A stretch of 64,000 nt of DNA from Pseudarthrobacter sp. MM222 (GTDB lineage: Bacteria; Actinomycetota; Actinomycetes; Actinomycetales; Micrococcaceae). Positions 45,238 through 53,849 of this stretch are shown one piece after another (within the stretch, counting starts at the first letter, position 1; each line of letters begins with the position of its first letter). The translations under genes and the position numbers were made by a program. Below the pieces are notes generated by a model. That model had not been told where the DNA came from, did no database searches, and was given only the letters and a program-made list of their open reading frames with translations. Location: assembly GCF_947090775.1 (NCBI RefSeq), contig NZ_OX352321.1:3038001-3102000 (forward strand). Reading direction: 5' to 3'.

Positions 45238-47438
45238 CAGAGGCTCGTGCTTTCGACGAGCACGGCCAGCACCGCTTCGCCATATTTCTCCAGCTTCGAC
45301 GGACCCACTCCTGCGAGTTTGGCCAGCTCTTCCAGCGACTCGGGGCGGGCCTCGGCGATGGCCGTGAGGGTCGCGTCGGTGAAGACGACGAACGCCGGGA
45401 CGTCCGCCTCGAGGGCGACGTCCTTTCGCCATTGCCGGAGCGCGTCAAAGGTCTGCTCCTCATAGCTGGGCGGGCACTGACCGCAGCGTCCCACCTTGCG
45501 TTCCGCGCCGGAGGAGAGCATGCTCCCGCAGACCCGGCACGACGCCGGAACGGCGGCCTTGCGGCGCGGCGCCGCACCCTTGCCGCGCACGGAGGAGCTG
45601 GCCACCGAATCCGGGCGCAGTCCGTCCAGGAAGCGGGACGGCTTGCGGTTGGCGCGCCCGCCCGGTGTCCGCGCGGTGGACCAGGACAGGAACAGGTGCT
45701 CGCGGGCCCGGGTAATCCCGACGTACAGCAGGCGCCGCTCCTCGTCCACGGATTCGGGGGTGTCCGCGAAGGAGATCGGCATGAGTCCTTCACTGAGCCC
45801 GACGAGGAAGACGGCGTCCCATTCGAGGCCCTTGGCGGAGTGCAGCGAGGCCAGGGTCACGCCCTGGACGGTCGGGGCGTGCTGGGCGAGGGAGCGTTCC
45901 TGAAGTTCGTTGACGAACTCGGAGAGGCTGAACTGCTCGCCGCGGCTGAGCACGAGTTCGTCGGCGAGGGCCACGAGGGCCGCCAGCGATTCCCAGCGTT
46001 CCCGGACAGCGCCGCCGCTGTGCGGGGCCGCGTCCGTGTAGCCCAGGGAGGCGACAATGTCGCGGACCAGCTGGCCGAGCGGTTCGGACGTGGCGGTTTC
46101 CGCGACGGCGCGGGTGGCGGCCCGGAGCTGGAGGATGGCGTCGCGGACTTCCTTGCGGGCGAAAAAGCGCTCACCGCCGCGGAGCTGGTAGCCGATCCCG
46201 GCCGAGGCCAGGGCCTGTTCGTACGCTTCAGACTGCCCGTTGGTGCGGAACAGCACCGCGATCTGGCTCGCGGGCGTGCCGGCGTCGAGCAGCCCTCGGA
46301 CCTTAACCGCCACCGTGGCCGCCTCCGCCTCGTCGTCGGAGCATTCCGTGAACTGCGGAACCGGGCCCGCCGGACGCTGCGCCACCAGCTGCAAGGGTGT
46401 TGCCCAGGCCGCGTCCGCCACCGGACCGCCGCTGCGCCGGCCCGCCAGCAGCTCATTCGCCAGCCTCACCACCTGCGGGCTGGAACGGTAATCGCGGATC
46501 AGCTTGACCACATTTGCTTCCGGGTACATCGCCTTGAAGCCGAGCAGGTGCTTCGGGGAGGCGCCGGTAAAGGAGTAGATGGTCTGGCTGGCGTCGCCCA
46601 CGACACACAGCTCATCGCGGCCGCCGAGCCACAGTTCCAGCAGCCGCTGCTGCAGCGGTGAGACGTCCTGGTACTCGTCCACGACGAAGTGCCGGTACTG
46701 CTCACGGACCGTGGCGGCGACCTTGGGGTCCTCCTGCAGGATGCCCACCGTAATCAGCAGCACATCCTCGAAGTCGATCACGTTGCGGTCTGTCTTGACG
46801 TCCTCGTAGGACTGGAAAACCCGGGCGACGGCCGTCAGGTCGAACCCGCCGGGGTTTCCGCGCGTCTGCGCATTTTCGAGGTAGTTGGCCGGGGTCAGCA
46901 TGGACACCTTGGCCCATTCGATTTCGGAGGCGAGGTCCCTGATCGAGGCGCGGTCGGTACTGAGGCGGAGCCGACGCGCGGCCTCCGCGATCATCTGCGC
47001 CTTGTGGTCGAGCAGGTTCGGCAGCGCGCCGCCTACCGCCTGGGGCCAAAAGAACTGCAGCTGACGGAGTGCGGCGGCGTGAAAGGTGCGGGCCTGGACG
47101 TTCCCGACGCCGAGGTCCCGGAGCCTGCTGCGCATTTCGGCGGCGGCCCGCGAGGTGAACGTAACGGCCAGGAGCCGCTGCGGGCTGTAGACGCCTGAGT
47201 GCACGCCGTACGCGATCCGGTGGGTGATGGCGCGGGTCTTGCCGGTACCGGCACCCGCCAGCACACACATTGGTCCGTTCAGCGTGCTGGCAACTTCGCG
47301 TTGTTCGGCGTCGAGGCCGCCAAGGATGCGCTCCTCCAGGGAACGGCCGTCCGGTTCCTGGGCTGGTATGTCGCGCGGGGTTTCGGCGCCTGGAAGGAGG
47401 CCGGGAAAGGTGCTGGTGTTCACGTTCTCTGTCGTCAC
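45237..47438 (-). CDS. uvrD2: UvrD2-type superfamily 1 DNA helicase with HRDC domain
   Basis: The 733-residue helicase has Walker A GAGTGKTR, motif II VDEYQD, and the SAKGLEWDAVFLVG and LLYVGITRAREHL motifs. A tetracysteine segment (CRVC...CGQC, near residue 600) and a C-terminal HRDC domain follow, as in mycobacterial UvrD2. It unwinds DNA in repair or replication. The GTG at 47438 begins the likely protein; the frame extends to 47492, so the start is uncertain by 18 codons. It lies 93 nt after nudC and is translationally coupled to the peptidase. Unlike M. tuberculosis, no mycoredoxin gene sits before it. Confidence 0.92.
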   Translation of the reverse strand: MTTENVNTSTFPGLLPGAETPRDIPAQEPDGRSLEERILGGLDAEQREVASTLNGPMCVLAGAGTGKTRAITHRIAYGVHSGVYSPQRLLAVTFTSRAAAEMRSRLRDLGVGNVQARTFHAAALRQLQFFWPQAVGGALPNLLDHKAQMIAEAARRLRLSTDRASIRDLASEIEWAKVSMLTPANYLENAQTRGNPGGFDLTAVARVFQSYEDVKTDRNVIDFEDVLLITVGILQEDPKVAATVREQYRHFVVDEYQDVSPLQQRLLELWLGGRDELCVVGDASQTIYSFTGASPKHLLGFKAMYPEANVVKLIRDYRSSPQVVRLANELLAGRRSGGPVADAAWATPLQLVAQRPAGPVPQFTECSDDEAEAATVAVKVRGLLDAGTPASQIAVLFRTNGQSEAYEQALASAGIGYQLRGGERFFARKEVRDAILQLRAATRAVAETATSEPLGQLVRDIVASLGYTDAAPHSGGAVRERWESLAALVALADELVLSRGEQFSLSEFVNELQERSLAQHAPTVQGVTLASLHSAKGLEWDAVFLVGLSEGLMPISFADTPESVDEERRLLYVGITRAREHLFLSWSTARTPGGRANRKPSRFLDGLRPDSVASSSVRGKGAAPRRKAAVPASCRVCGSMLSSGAERKVGRCGQCPPSYEEQTFDALRQWRKDVALEADVPAFVVFTDATLTAIAEARPESLEELAKLAGVGPSKLEKYGEAVLAVLVESTSL

Positions 47439-47531
47439 TTCATGCTGCTTAGTCGCTTTAGTCGCTGGTGGGTTTCGGGTAGCCGGCGGCACCGCGGGGC
47501 CACGCGATCGCTGAGGGTGTTCATCCGGACC

Positions 47532-48632
47532 TCATTGAGTATCCGGTCGGTCCTGGATGGTGCCGCCGTACCAGTGCTCGATGAGGGCCCGGGCAATGGA
47601 CAGCCGGCTGGAGATCACGATTTCGCCGCTAAGAACCGCGTCCTGCAGTTCGCTCCTGCTGAACCAGCGCGCCCTGGTGACCTCGACGCCGTCGGGCGTG
47701 GCGGTAGTGTCCTGGGTCGTCGCGGTGAACCCGAGCATCAGCGAGGCCGGGAACGGCCAAGCCTGGGACCCGAGGTATTGGCAGGCGGTGACGCGGACGC
47801 CGACCTCCTCGCCGATCTCCCGGACCACAGCCTGCTCCAGGGACTCCCCCGGTTCAACGAAACCCGCCAGCGTGGAATAGTTCCGGGCGTCCAGGGGTCC
47901 TCCGCCGCCGAGCAGGAGCCGCCCGTCGGCGCCCACCACGGTGACAATGATGGCGGGGTCAGTGCGCGGGTAATGCTCGGAACTGTCCGTGGGGCAGCGG
48001 CGGACCCAGCCGCCGGCCTCCGGTTGGGTGGCGGTACCGCAGCGCGGGCAATGCGTGTGGCTCGCATGCCAGTTGGCGATGGCACTGGCTTCCACAAAAA
48101 GGGCAGCGTCCGTGGGGTTCAGGCGGGCAGCGACGTCCCGGAAGCCGGCCCATTGTGCCCCCGCCGGGATGCCCGCGATGTGCGACTCGAATTCCTCGGC
48201 CTTGACCTCGAATTGCCGGGGCAGGAGGAAGAGGACCAGCTGCGTTCCCGCCTCGAGGTCCGAGCCGGGCAGCGCCGAGCCCAGGTAGATCAACTGGTCC
48301 GGAGCATAGTCTGTGTCCCGCAGGTGGTCGACAAGTTCGGCCGCGTCCAGGAGGACCAGGCTGTCGCCGTCGATGAGGGCCTGCCGTCCGGAGAGCACCA
48401 TGGCCCGGGCGGTGCCGGAGCCGACGAGGTCTTCCAGCATGTTCGGCTTCATCCGCGCGGCGGATCCGCGGTCGATCAGCGCGGCGCGCACGGGAAGAAC
48501 GGTGTTCTGCAGGTGGTTGGCCAGGAGGCCCGGTCCCGGCGGCGTTGGCGTGCCCGACCATGATTCGTTCCTGGATGCCGGTGACGGTGCCGATGCTGCC
48601 GATGATGATGACGGTGACTCCGCAAGACTCAT
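47532..48632 (-). CDS. nudC: NADH/NAD+ pyrophosphatase NudC
   Basis: NudC hydrolyses NADH and removes NAD caps from RNA in tested bacteria. The 366-residue protein has the zinc ribbon CPRCG...RRC, the Nudix box GFVEPGESLEQAVVREIGEEVGV-type, and the SQxWPFPxS signature read here as SQAWPFPAS. The N-terminal region is of the NUDIX-like type. The ATG at 48632 gives the usual family length; the open frame upstream to 48737 is not needed. It is followed by uvrD2. Confidence 0.93.
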   Translation of the reverse strand: MSLAESPSSSSAASAPSPASRNESWSGTPTPPGPGLLANHLQNTVLPVRAALIDRGSAARMKPNMLEDLVGSGTARAMVLSGRQALIDGDSLVLLDAAELVDHLRDTDYAPDQLIYLGSALPGSDLEAGTQLVLFLLPRQFEVKAEEFESHIAGIPAGAQWAGFRDVAARLNPTDAALFVEASAIANWHASHTHCPRCGTATQPEAGGWVRRCPTDSSEHYPRTDPAIIVTVVGADGRLLLGGGGPLDARNYSTLAGFVEPGESLEQAVVREIGEEVGVRVTACQYLGSQAWPFPASLMLGFTATTQDTTATPDGVEVTRARWFSRSELQDAVLSGEIVISSRLSIARALIEHWYGGTIQDRPDTQ

Positions 48633-48822
48633 GTACCCACCGTACTGACTCCCGCTGACAATTGACATTTGCAGGAGGTGTTTGCGGGAGCGGTCACGTG
48701 GCCCGGTGACCGGGGGCACGCAGGGGCCGCAGCGCATGCTCTCCGCGTGCTATTTATTCCCGATCTGAAGACTCGCCGTGGTGCATCGCAGTCTTGGGCG
48801 CTGCTCAATCTACCGTGGAAGC

Positions 48823-50298
48823 GTGAGAAGAAAACCAATCGAACTGGCAGCTGTGGCAACCGCGGCAGTCCCCGGACTGACCCCGACCGCCGTTAGCTCT
48901 GCGCCTGACGATCCGGCGGACTTCGATTCGGCGCTCCTCCTGGACTCCGAAGGCAAGCGCTGGCGCGTCCGGTCCCCCCGGCATGCCGAAGCCAGCGCCC
49001 GGCTGGAGACGGAATTCATGGTGCTGCGGGCCTTCGCCCCCGCCATCCGCGCCGAGCTCCCCTTCCTGATGCCCACCGTCGCCGGCACCGTGCGGCAGGG
49101 ACCGCTGAGCACGTTCGTGTACTCGCATTTGGGCGGGTCCACCCGCTCCGTCGAGGACCTCAGCGAGGGATCCGCCGCCCTGGCCCGGGAGATCGGGGCC
49201 GCCATGGCCGCGATCCATGATCTGCCGCACTCCCTCGTCAGCAACGCCGATCTCCCGAGCTACACGCCGAACGAGTTCCGCCAGCGCCGCCTCAACGAGC
49301 TGGACCAGGCGGCAACCACCGGCAAGATCCCGCCGCTCCTGCTCAGGCGGTGGGAACACGCGCTGGAGGACGTGTCGCTGTGGCGGTTCAACCCCTGCGT
49401 CGTCCATGGCGACCTGCACGAGGACAACCTGCTCGTCGACGGCGAGCGGGTGACCGCCGTAACAGGATGGACGGATCTGCGCATCGGCGACCCCGCGGAC
49501 GACATGGCCTGGCTGGTCGCCTCGAACGACCAGGACTTCGTGGACGCTGTGCTTCAGCACTACACCTCCAGCCGGCGGGACGCCCCCGACGCCCATCTGC
49601 TCCGGCGCGCCGCCCTGTCCGCCGAATTCGCCCTGGCCCAGTACCTGGTCAAGGGTCTTTCCGCCGGGAACCAGGAAATGATTGACGAGGCCGAATCGAT
49701 GCTCACGGCGCTGGCCGAGGACGTCGCGGAACACGGCGGACAGCCGATCAGTGTGGAACCGCTGCCGCAGCCGGTGGTCCCGCCCGCCCCCGACCAGCCC
49801 ACGGACCCGGAGAGCATTCCGGTGCCGGCCGTGAGCAAAGTGACGCTGCTCGCGCCGGACTCGGTCTCCGGCCTGCCGGCGGTTCCGTCGAGCAGCGCGA
49901 TGCCCGCCGTCCAGGTGACCCCCATCCCGCTCGACGACGTCAGCGGCAATGACGGTGGCGCCGGCAGCGCTGCGGACGAACCAGGCGACGATGTGCCCGC
50001 TGTCCCGGTCGATGCCGAAGGTGTTGTTGCCGACGACGCTACGGCCGACACCGCCGACGGGCCCGGTGGGTCCAGCGACGCCGCTGCCGACGCCGCCGAC
50101 GCGCCCGGCGAGTCCAGCGAAGCCGCTGCCGACGGCACTGACTCTGCCGAGGAGCCGTCTGAGGTGGTTCAGGCCCCGCAGGCAACCGTCGTCGCCGCGG
50201 ACGACACCTCGACGCAGTCCATTTCCGTGGTGGCCGCCACGCCCCCCGAGGACACCTCGACCACCGCGCTGCCCGTCGTCGAGGCCAAGCCGCGCTAG
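48823..50298 (+). CDS. APH-family phosphotransferase with an acidic low-complexity C-terminal tail
   Basis: The 491-residue product has an aminoglycoside/macrolide phosphotransferase-like kinase fold (about 1-300) with catalytic loop VVHGDLHEDNLLVD and metal-binding IGDPADDMAW. Such proteins phosphorylate small molecules or proteins; the substrate is unknown, so I do not call it a resistance gene. Residues from about 310 onward are rich in Ala, Asp, Pro and Ser, with an internal repeat at about 415-440. The GTG at 48823 is preferred, with GGAAG a few bases upstream. Its stop shares CTAG with the adnB stop. Confidence 0.82.
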   Translation: MRRKPIELAAVATAAVPGLTPTAVSSAPDDPADFDSALLLDSEGKRWRVRSPRHAEASARLETEFMVLRAFAPAIRAELPFLMPTVAGTVRQGPLSTFVYSHLGGSTRSVEDLSEGSAALAREIGAAMAAIHDLPHSLVSNADLPSYTPNEFRQRRLNELDQAATTGKIPPLLLRRWEHALEDVSLWRFNPCVVHGDLHEDNLLVDGERVTAVTGWTDLRIGDPADDMAWLVASNDQDFVDAVLQHYTSSRRDAPDAHLLRRAALSAEFALAQYLVKGLSAGNQEMIDEAESMLTALAEDVAEHGGQPISVEPLPQPVVPPAPDQPTDPESIPVPAVSKVTLLAPDSVSGLPAVPSSSAMPAVQVTPIPLDDVSGNDGGAGSAADEPGDDVPAVPVDAEGVVADDATADTADGPGGSSDAAADAADAPGESSEAAADGTDSAEEPSEVVQAPQATVVAADDTSTQSISVVAATPPEDTSTTALPVVEAKPR

Positions 50299-53200
50299 CC
50301 CTGGCCCAGGGCGGCCGCCACGATTGACTCAAGACGCTCCACTGACCCCAGGTCGTGCGGGCGGACCACCTGGTTGTCCGCCACGTAGTAGAACGCGGCG
50401 CGGACTTCGTCCAGCGGAACACCCTTGAGCCGAGACCATGCCAGCCGATAGACAGCAAGCTGAACGGCCTTGACTTTGAGCTGGCCTGCGGCCGGCCGGC
50501 GCCCGGTCTTCCAGTCCACCAAATCCCAGCCTCCGTCCGCGTCCCGGAAAACGGCATCGATCCGGCCGCGGACCACAACGTCTCCGATGCGCGTCTCCAC
50601 CGGCACTTCGACATGGGCCGGTGCACGGTGGGCCCACTCCGACTGGCGGAACGTCTCCACCATCGCGTCCAGCCCGTAGGCCTCATCGATGTGGTCGTCC
50701 GAGCCGGCCGCCTCGCCGAGGTCCAGCATTCCGGCGGCGCCGAAGTACTCTTCCACCCAGGCGTGGAAGGCGGTGCCCTTGCGCGCGGACATCCCCGGTT
50801 CCCTCGGAACGGGCCGCCGCAGTCTGGCGACCACCGAGCCGGCGTCGTCTTCCAGGTCCACCAGGGTGGACGCGGAAATGTGGCCCGGCAAGTGGACATC
50901 CTGCACGACGCTCCGCCGGGAGCGGCGCTCCAGCAGCATCGCTGCCTCGCGGGCCCAGCCACCGGCCGGTCCCCGGAGGAGCCGGGGCTGTTCCCCGCTC
51001 CTGTGGGCCTCCGCCGCGCCGATCGGGTCCAGAACGGCTTCGGGCGCGCCGCCGGAGAGGGACGCCAGCACTCGTGCCGCGGCCACCTCCATGGCCGCCC
51101 GCCGCCCGGCGACGAGCCTGAGCCGCGAGCCAGTGCGCGGGTCGACCGGACCTTCGAGCGGGTCGTAGGGCCACAGCGCCAGTTCCAGTTCCGAGGTCAG
51201 CGGACTCTTCTCCGGCAGTGATTCCTCGCTGACGGACCGGGGATGGATCTCCGCGCGCCCGTCGCCGGCGAGCACCTCAAGCTCGGCCAGGAAAGGTGAC
51301 ATCTCCGCCATGCCCGCCCGGGATCCCACCCAGGCTGCACTGGATACCCAGAGGACATGTTTGGCGCGGGTGTAGGCCACGTAGGCCAGGCGCCGCTCCT
51401 CGGCCTCGCCGTGCACCTGGACGGCGGATTTGAACTCCTTCTCGGCGTCGAGCCAGCCCTTCTGGTCCGGCTGGTCCACGTCCCATTGCGGCAGGTCCGC
51501 CCGGTCCCCGCGCAATGGCCAGGGAAGGGCGGCGCTGCCGCTGCTCCAGCGCGAGTCGCGGCTGCTGGGAAAGGCGCCTGCATTGAGCCCGGGGACGAAC
51601 ACAACATCCCATTCCAGGCCCTTGGACGCATGCACGGTCAGCAATTGCACGGCCTCGTGGTTCACTTCGGGTGCGGCGGCGTCCAGGCCGTTTTCCTCGG
51701 CGGCCGCGGCCTCCAGCCAAGCGAGGAAGGCCAGCACGTCGACGCGCTGGGAGGTGAACAGGAATCCCGCTGCGGCATCCTGGAAAGCGTCCAGGTTCCG
51801 TCGCGCCTGGTGGATGCTGATGCCCGGTCGCGCGGCGACCTCGATGTCGAGGAGCATCGCGCGCTCCACCTCGCCGAGCAGCGTGGTGAGGTCGTCGCCC
51901 ATGAACCCGCGCAGCTGGCGGAGTTCCGCCGAGAGGCGGTGGAGCCGTTCGAGGGCCTCGGGGGTGAGTGCGCGGCCGTGGCGGGAAACCCAGCCTTCGC
52001 GCGGCAGCCAGTCCAGTGCTTCGATCAGGCTGGCGGCATCTGTGAGGTCGCCCTCGATCACCGTTTCATCCGCGCCGGTGTCGGCGTCGGCGTCGTCCGC
52101 GTCGGGGCTGCCGGGGCGTCCCCGGCGCCGGGCCAGGAAACGGGACCAGTCGGAGAAGGCCATCAGGTCGGCCGGCCCGATCCGCCAGCGCGCTCCGGCC
52201 AGCAGCCGCATCAGGGCGTCCGACCGCCCCGGATCGGCCAAGACCCGCAAGGTGGCAACCAGGTCCACTATTTCGGGCGTGTCCAGCAATCCGCCGAGTC
52301 CGACGATCTCGTACGGGATGCCCCGCTGCTCGAATTCACGGCGGACGCACTCCATCTGCGCCCGTCGCCGGCACAGTACCGCCATCGCGGGGGGCTCGGG
52401 ATGCGCCGCCGACGACTCGAAGTCCGTTACCCGAAACTTCAGCACGTCGCCGGCGATGGCCGCGGCTTCATCCTCGTCCGTGGCAAAGCGGCCCATCACC
52501 ACCCGGCCCTGGACCGCGGCCGGGCTCGGCTGCAGGGGCGGCACTTCGACGGTTTCGGCGGTGTCCCGCGCGCCGGCGGCTCCCGCATGGGCGGCTGCCT
52601 GGCTGAGCGGTCCCGAAATGACGTTCGCGGCCGAGAGGATGTTCCGGCCGTTGCGCCACGCGGTGGTGAGGTACGACGTCGGCGCCACGGCGAAGCGGGG
52701 CGCTCCGGCGTTCCGGTCCGCCTCGCCTTCGGCGCTTCCGGTGGCCTCATCGGCGCCTTCGGCGGCGCCGATCCGGAGCGGGAACTCCCGGACAAAATGG
52801 AACAGCTGCCCCGCGGACGCCCCGCGGAAGCCGTAGATTGACTGGTTCGGGTCGCCCACCGCGGTCACGGCGTGGCCGTCGCCGAAGAGCCGGGAGAAGA
52901 GCACCAGCTGGGCGTGGGAGGTGTCCTGGAATTCATCCAGCAGCACCACCTTGTAACGCTGGCGCTCGGTTTCCGCGGCGACCGGGATTTCGTTCGCCAC
53001 CCGCGCCGCCAGGGACACGAGGTCGCCGAAGTCCAGTGCGCCGCGGGCACGTTTGGCCTCGGAGTAGCGTCCCACCATGTCCGCAACGCTGGCCCGGGTG
53101 CGGAGCAGGGCGCTGAGCTCGCCCGCGGCCTGGCTCGGGTTCTTCTTGGCCGTGGCGAGGTAGGGCAGGGATTCGAACTCCGCCACCCGTTCCAGCAGCC

Positions 53201-53849
53201 AGCCGCGCACCCCGGCAGGGTCCTGCAGGTGCTCAGCGCATTCCCCGGCGAGCTGGATCACCGCTTTGACCAAGGTGGACTTGGCTGCGCGGAAATGCTC
53301 GTACTCGCCGTCGAACGCCTCCACCACCTCGCTGGCCAGCTGGAAGGACTGGGCACCGCCGAGCAGCACAACGTCGCGTTCCACGCCGAGCCGGAGACCG
53401 TAGTCGGACACGATTCCACTCGCGTAGGAGTGGTAGGTGGAGACCTTGGGCTCAAGTGCGTCGGTACTGAGTAGGCCGGCCGGAAAGACCTGGTTCGCGG
53501 AGTCCTCGGCGGCGATCCGCTGCAGCGCGGCCAGCTTTGCGCGGATGCGGGTGGCGAGCTCGCCGGCGGCCTTGCGGGTAAAGGTCACGCCGAGGACTTC
53601 CTCGGGCCGGACCCAGCCGTTGGCCACGAGCCAGACGACACGGTCCGCCATGGTTGCCGTCTTTCCAGAGCCTGCACCGGCAATGACCAGGCGGGGTGCC
53701 AGGGGGGACGAAATAATCAGGGATTGTTCCGGCGTCGGGCTGTTCTTCTCCCCCAGCATCGCGGAGAGTTCCTCGGGACTGAACCTGGGGACGGGAAGGG
53801 GTGCCGGAAGCACCGCCTGCCGGGGTGGCGGCGTTGCCTCGGTGGTCAT
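50295..53849 (-). CDS. adnB: AdnB-like helicase-nuclease subunit
   Basis: The 1184-residue protein has Walker A GAGSGKTATM, motif II VVLLDEFQDTSHAQ, later UvrD motifs (LTVHASKGLEWDVVFVPG), and a C-terminal RecB-like nuclease with GTAFHAW, IDAVFRDADG and VDWKTGR. In mycobacteria AdnAB resects double-strand breaks, and AdnB is the main motor. The intact helicase motif II here fits that assignment. The ATG at 53849 overlaps the upstream subunit stop by 4 nt (ATGA). Named from gene order and motif quality; the A/B naming is from memory. Confidence 0.9.
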   Translation of the reverse strand: MTTEATPPPRQAVLPAPLPVPRFSPEELSAMLGEKNSPTPEQSLIISSPLAPRLVIAGAGSGKTATMADRVVWLVANGWVRPEEVLGVTFTRKAAGELATRIRAKLAALQRIAAEDSANQVFPAGLLSTDALEPKVSTYHSYASGIVSDYGLRLGVERDVVLLGGAQSFQLASEVVEAFDGEYEHFRAAKSTLVKAVIQLAGECAEHLQDPAGVRGWLLERVAEFESLPYLATAKKNPSQAAGELSALLRTRASVADMVGRYSEAKRARGALDFGDLVSLAARVANEIPVAAETERQRYKVVLLDEFQDTSHAQLVLFSRLFGDGHAVTAVGDPNQSIYGFRGASAGQLFHFVREFPLRIGAAEGADEATGSAEGEADRNAGAPRFAVAPTSYLTTAWRNGRNILSAANVISGPLSQAAAHAGAAGARDTAETVEVPPLQPSPAAVQGRVVMGRFATDEDEAAAIAGDVLKFRVTDFESSAAHPEPPAMAVLCRRRAQMECVRREFEQRGIPYEIVGLGGLLDTPEIVDLVATLRVLADPGRSDALMRLLAGARWRIGPADLMAFSDWSRFLARRRGRPGSPDADDADADTGADETVIEGDLTDAASLIEALDWLPREGWVSRHGRALTPEALERLHRLSAELRQLRGFMGDDLTTLLGEVERAMLLDIEVAARPGISIHQARRNLDAFQDAAAGFLFTSQRVDVLAFLAWLEAAAAEENGLDAAAPEVNHEAVQLLTVHASKGLEWDVVFVPGLNAGAFPSSRDSRWSSGSAALPWPLRGDRADLPQWDVDQPDQKGWLDAEKEFKSAVQVHGEAEERRLAYVAYTRAKHVLWVSSAAWVGSRAGMAEMSPFLAELEVLAGDGRAEIHPRSVSEESLPEKSPLTSELELALWPYDPLEGPVDPRTGSRLRLVAGRRAAMEVAAARVLASLSGGAPEAVLDPIGAAEAHRSGEQPRLLRGPAGGWAREAAMLLERRSRRSVVQDVHLPGHISASTLVDLEDDAGSVVARLRRPVPREPGMSARKGTAFHAWVEEYFGAAGMLDLGEAAGSDDHIDEAYGLDAMVETFRQSEWAHRAPAHVEVPVETRIGDVVVRGRIDAVFRDADGGWDLVDWKTGRRPAAGQLKVKAVQLAVYRLAWSRLKGVPLDEVRAAFYYVADNQVVRPHDLGSVERLESIVAAALGQG

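Noticed and set aside
48823..50298. Antibiotic resistance gene
   Set aside because: The kinase motifs fit many substrates and the gene lies in conserved chromosome; no evidence for resistance.
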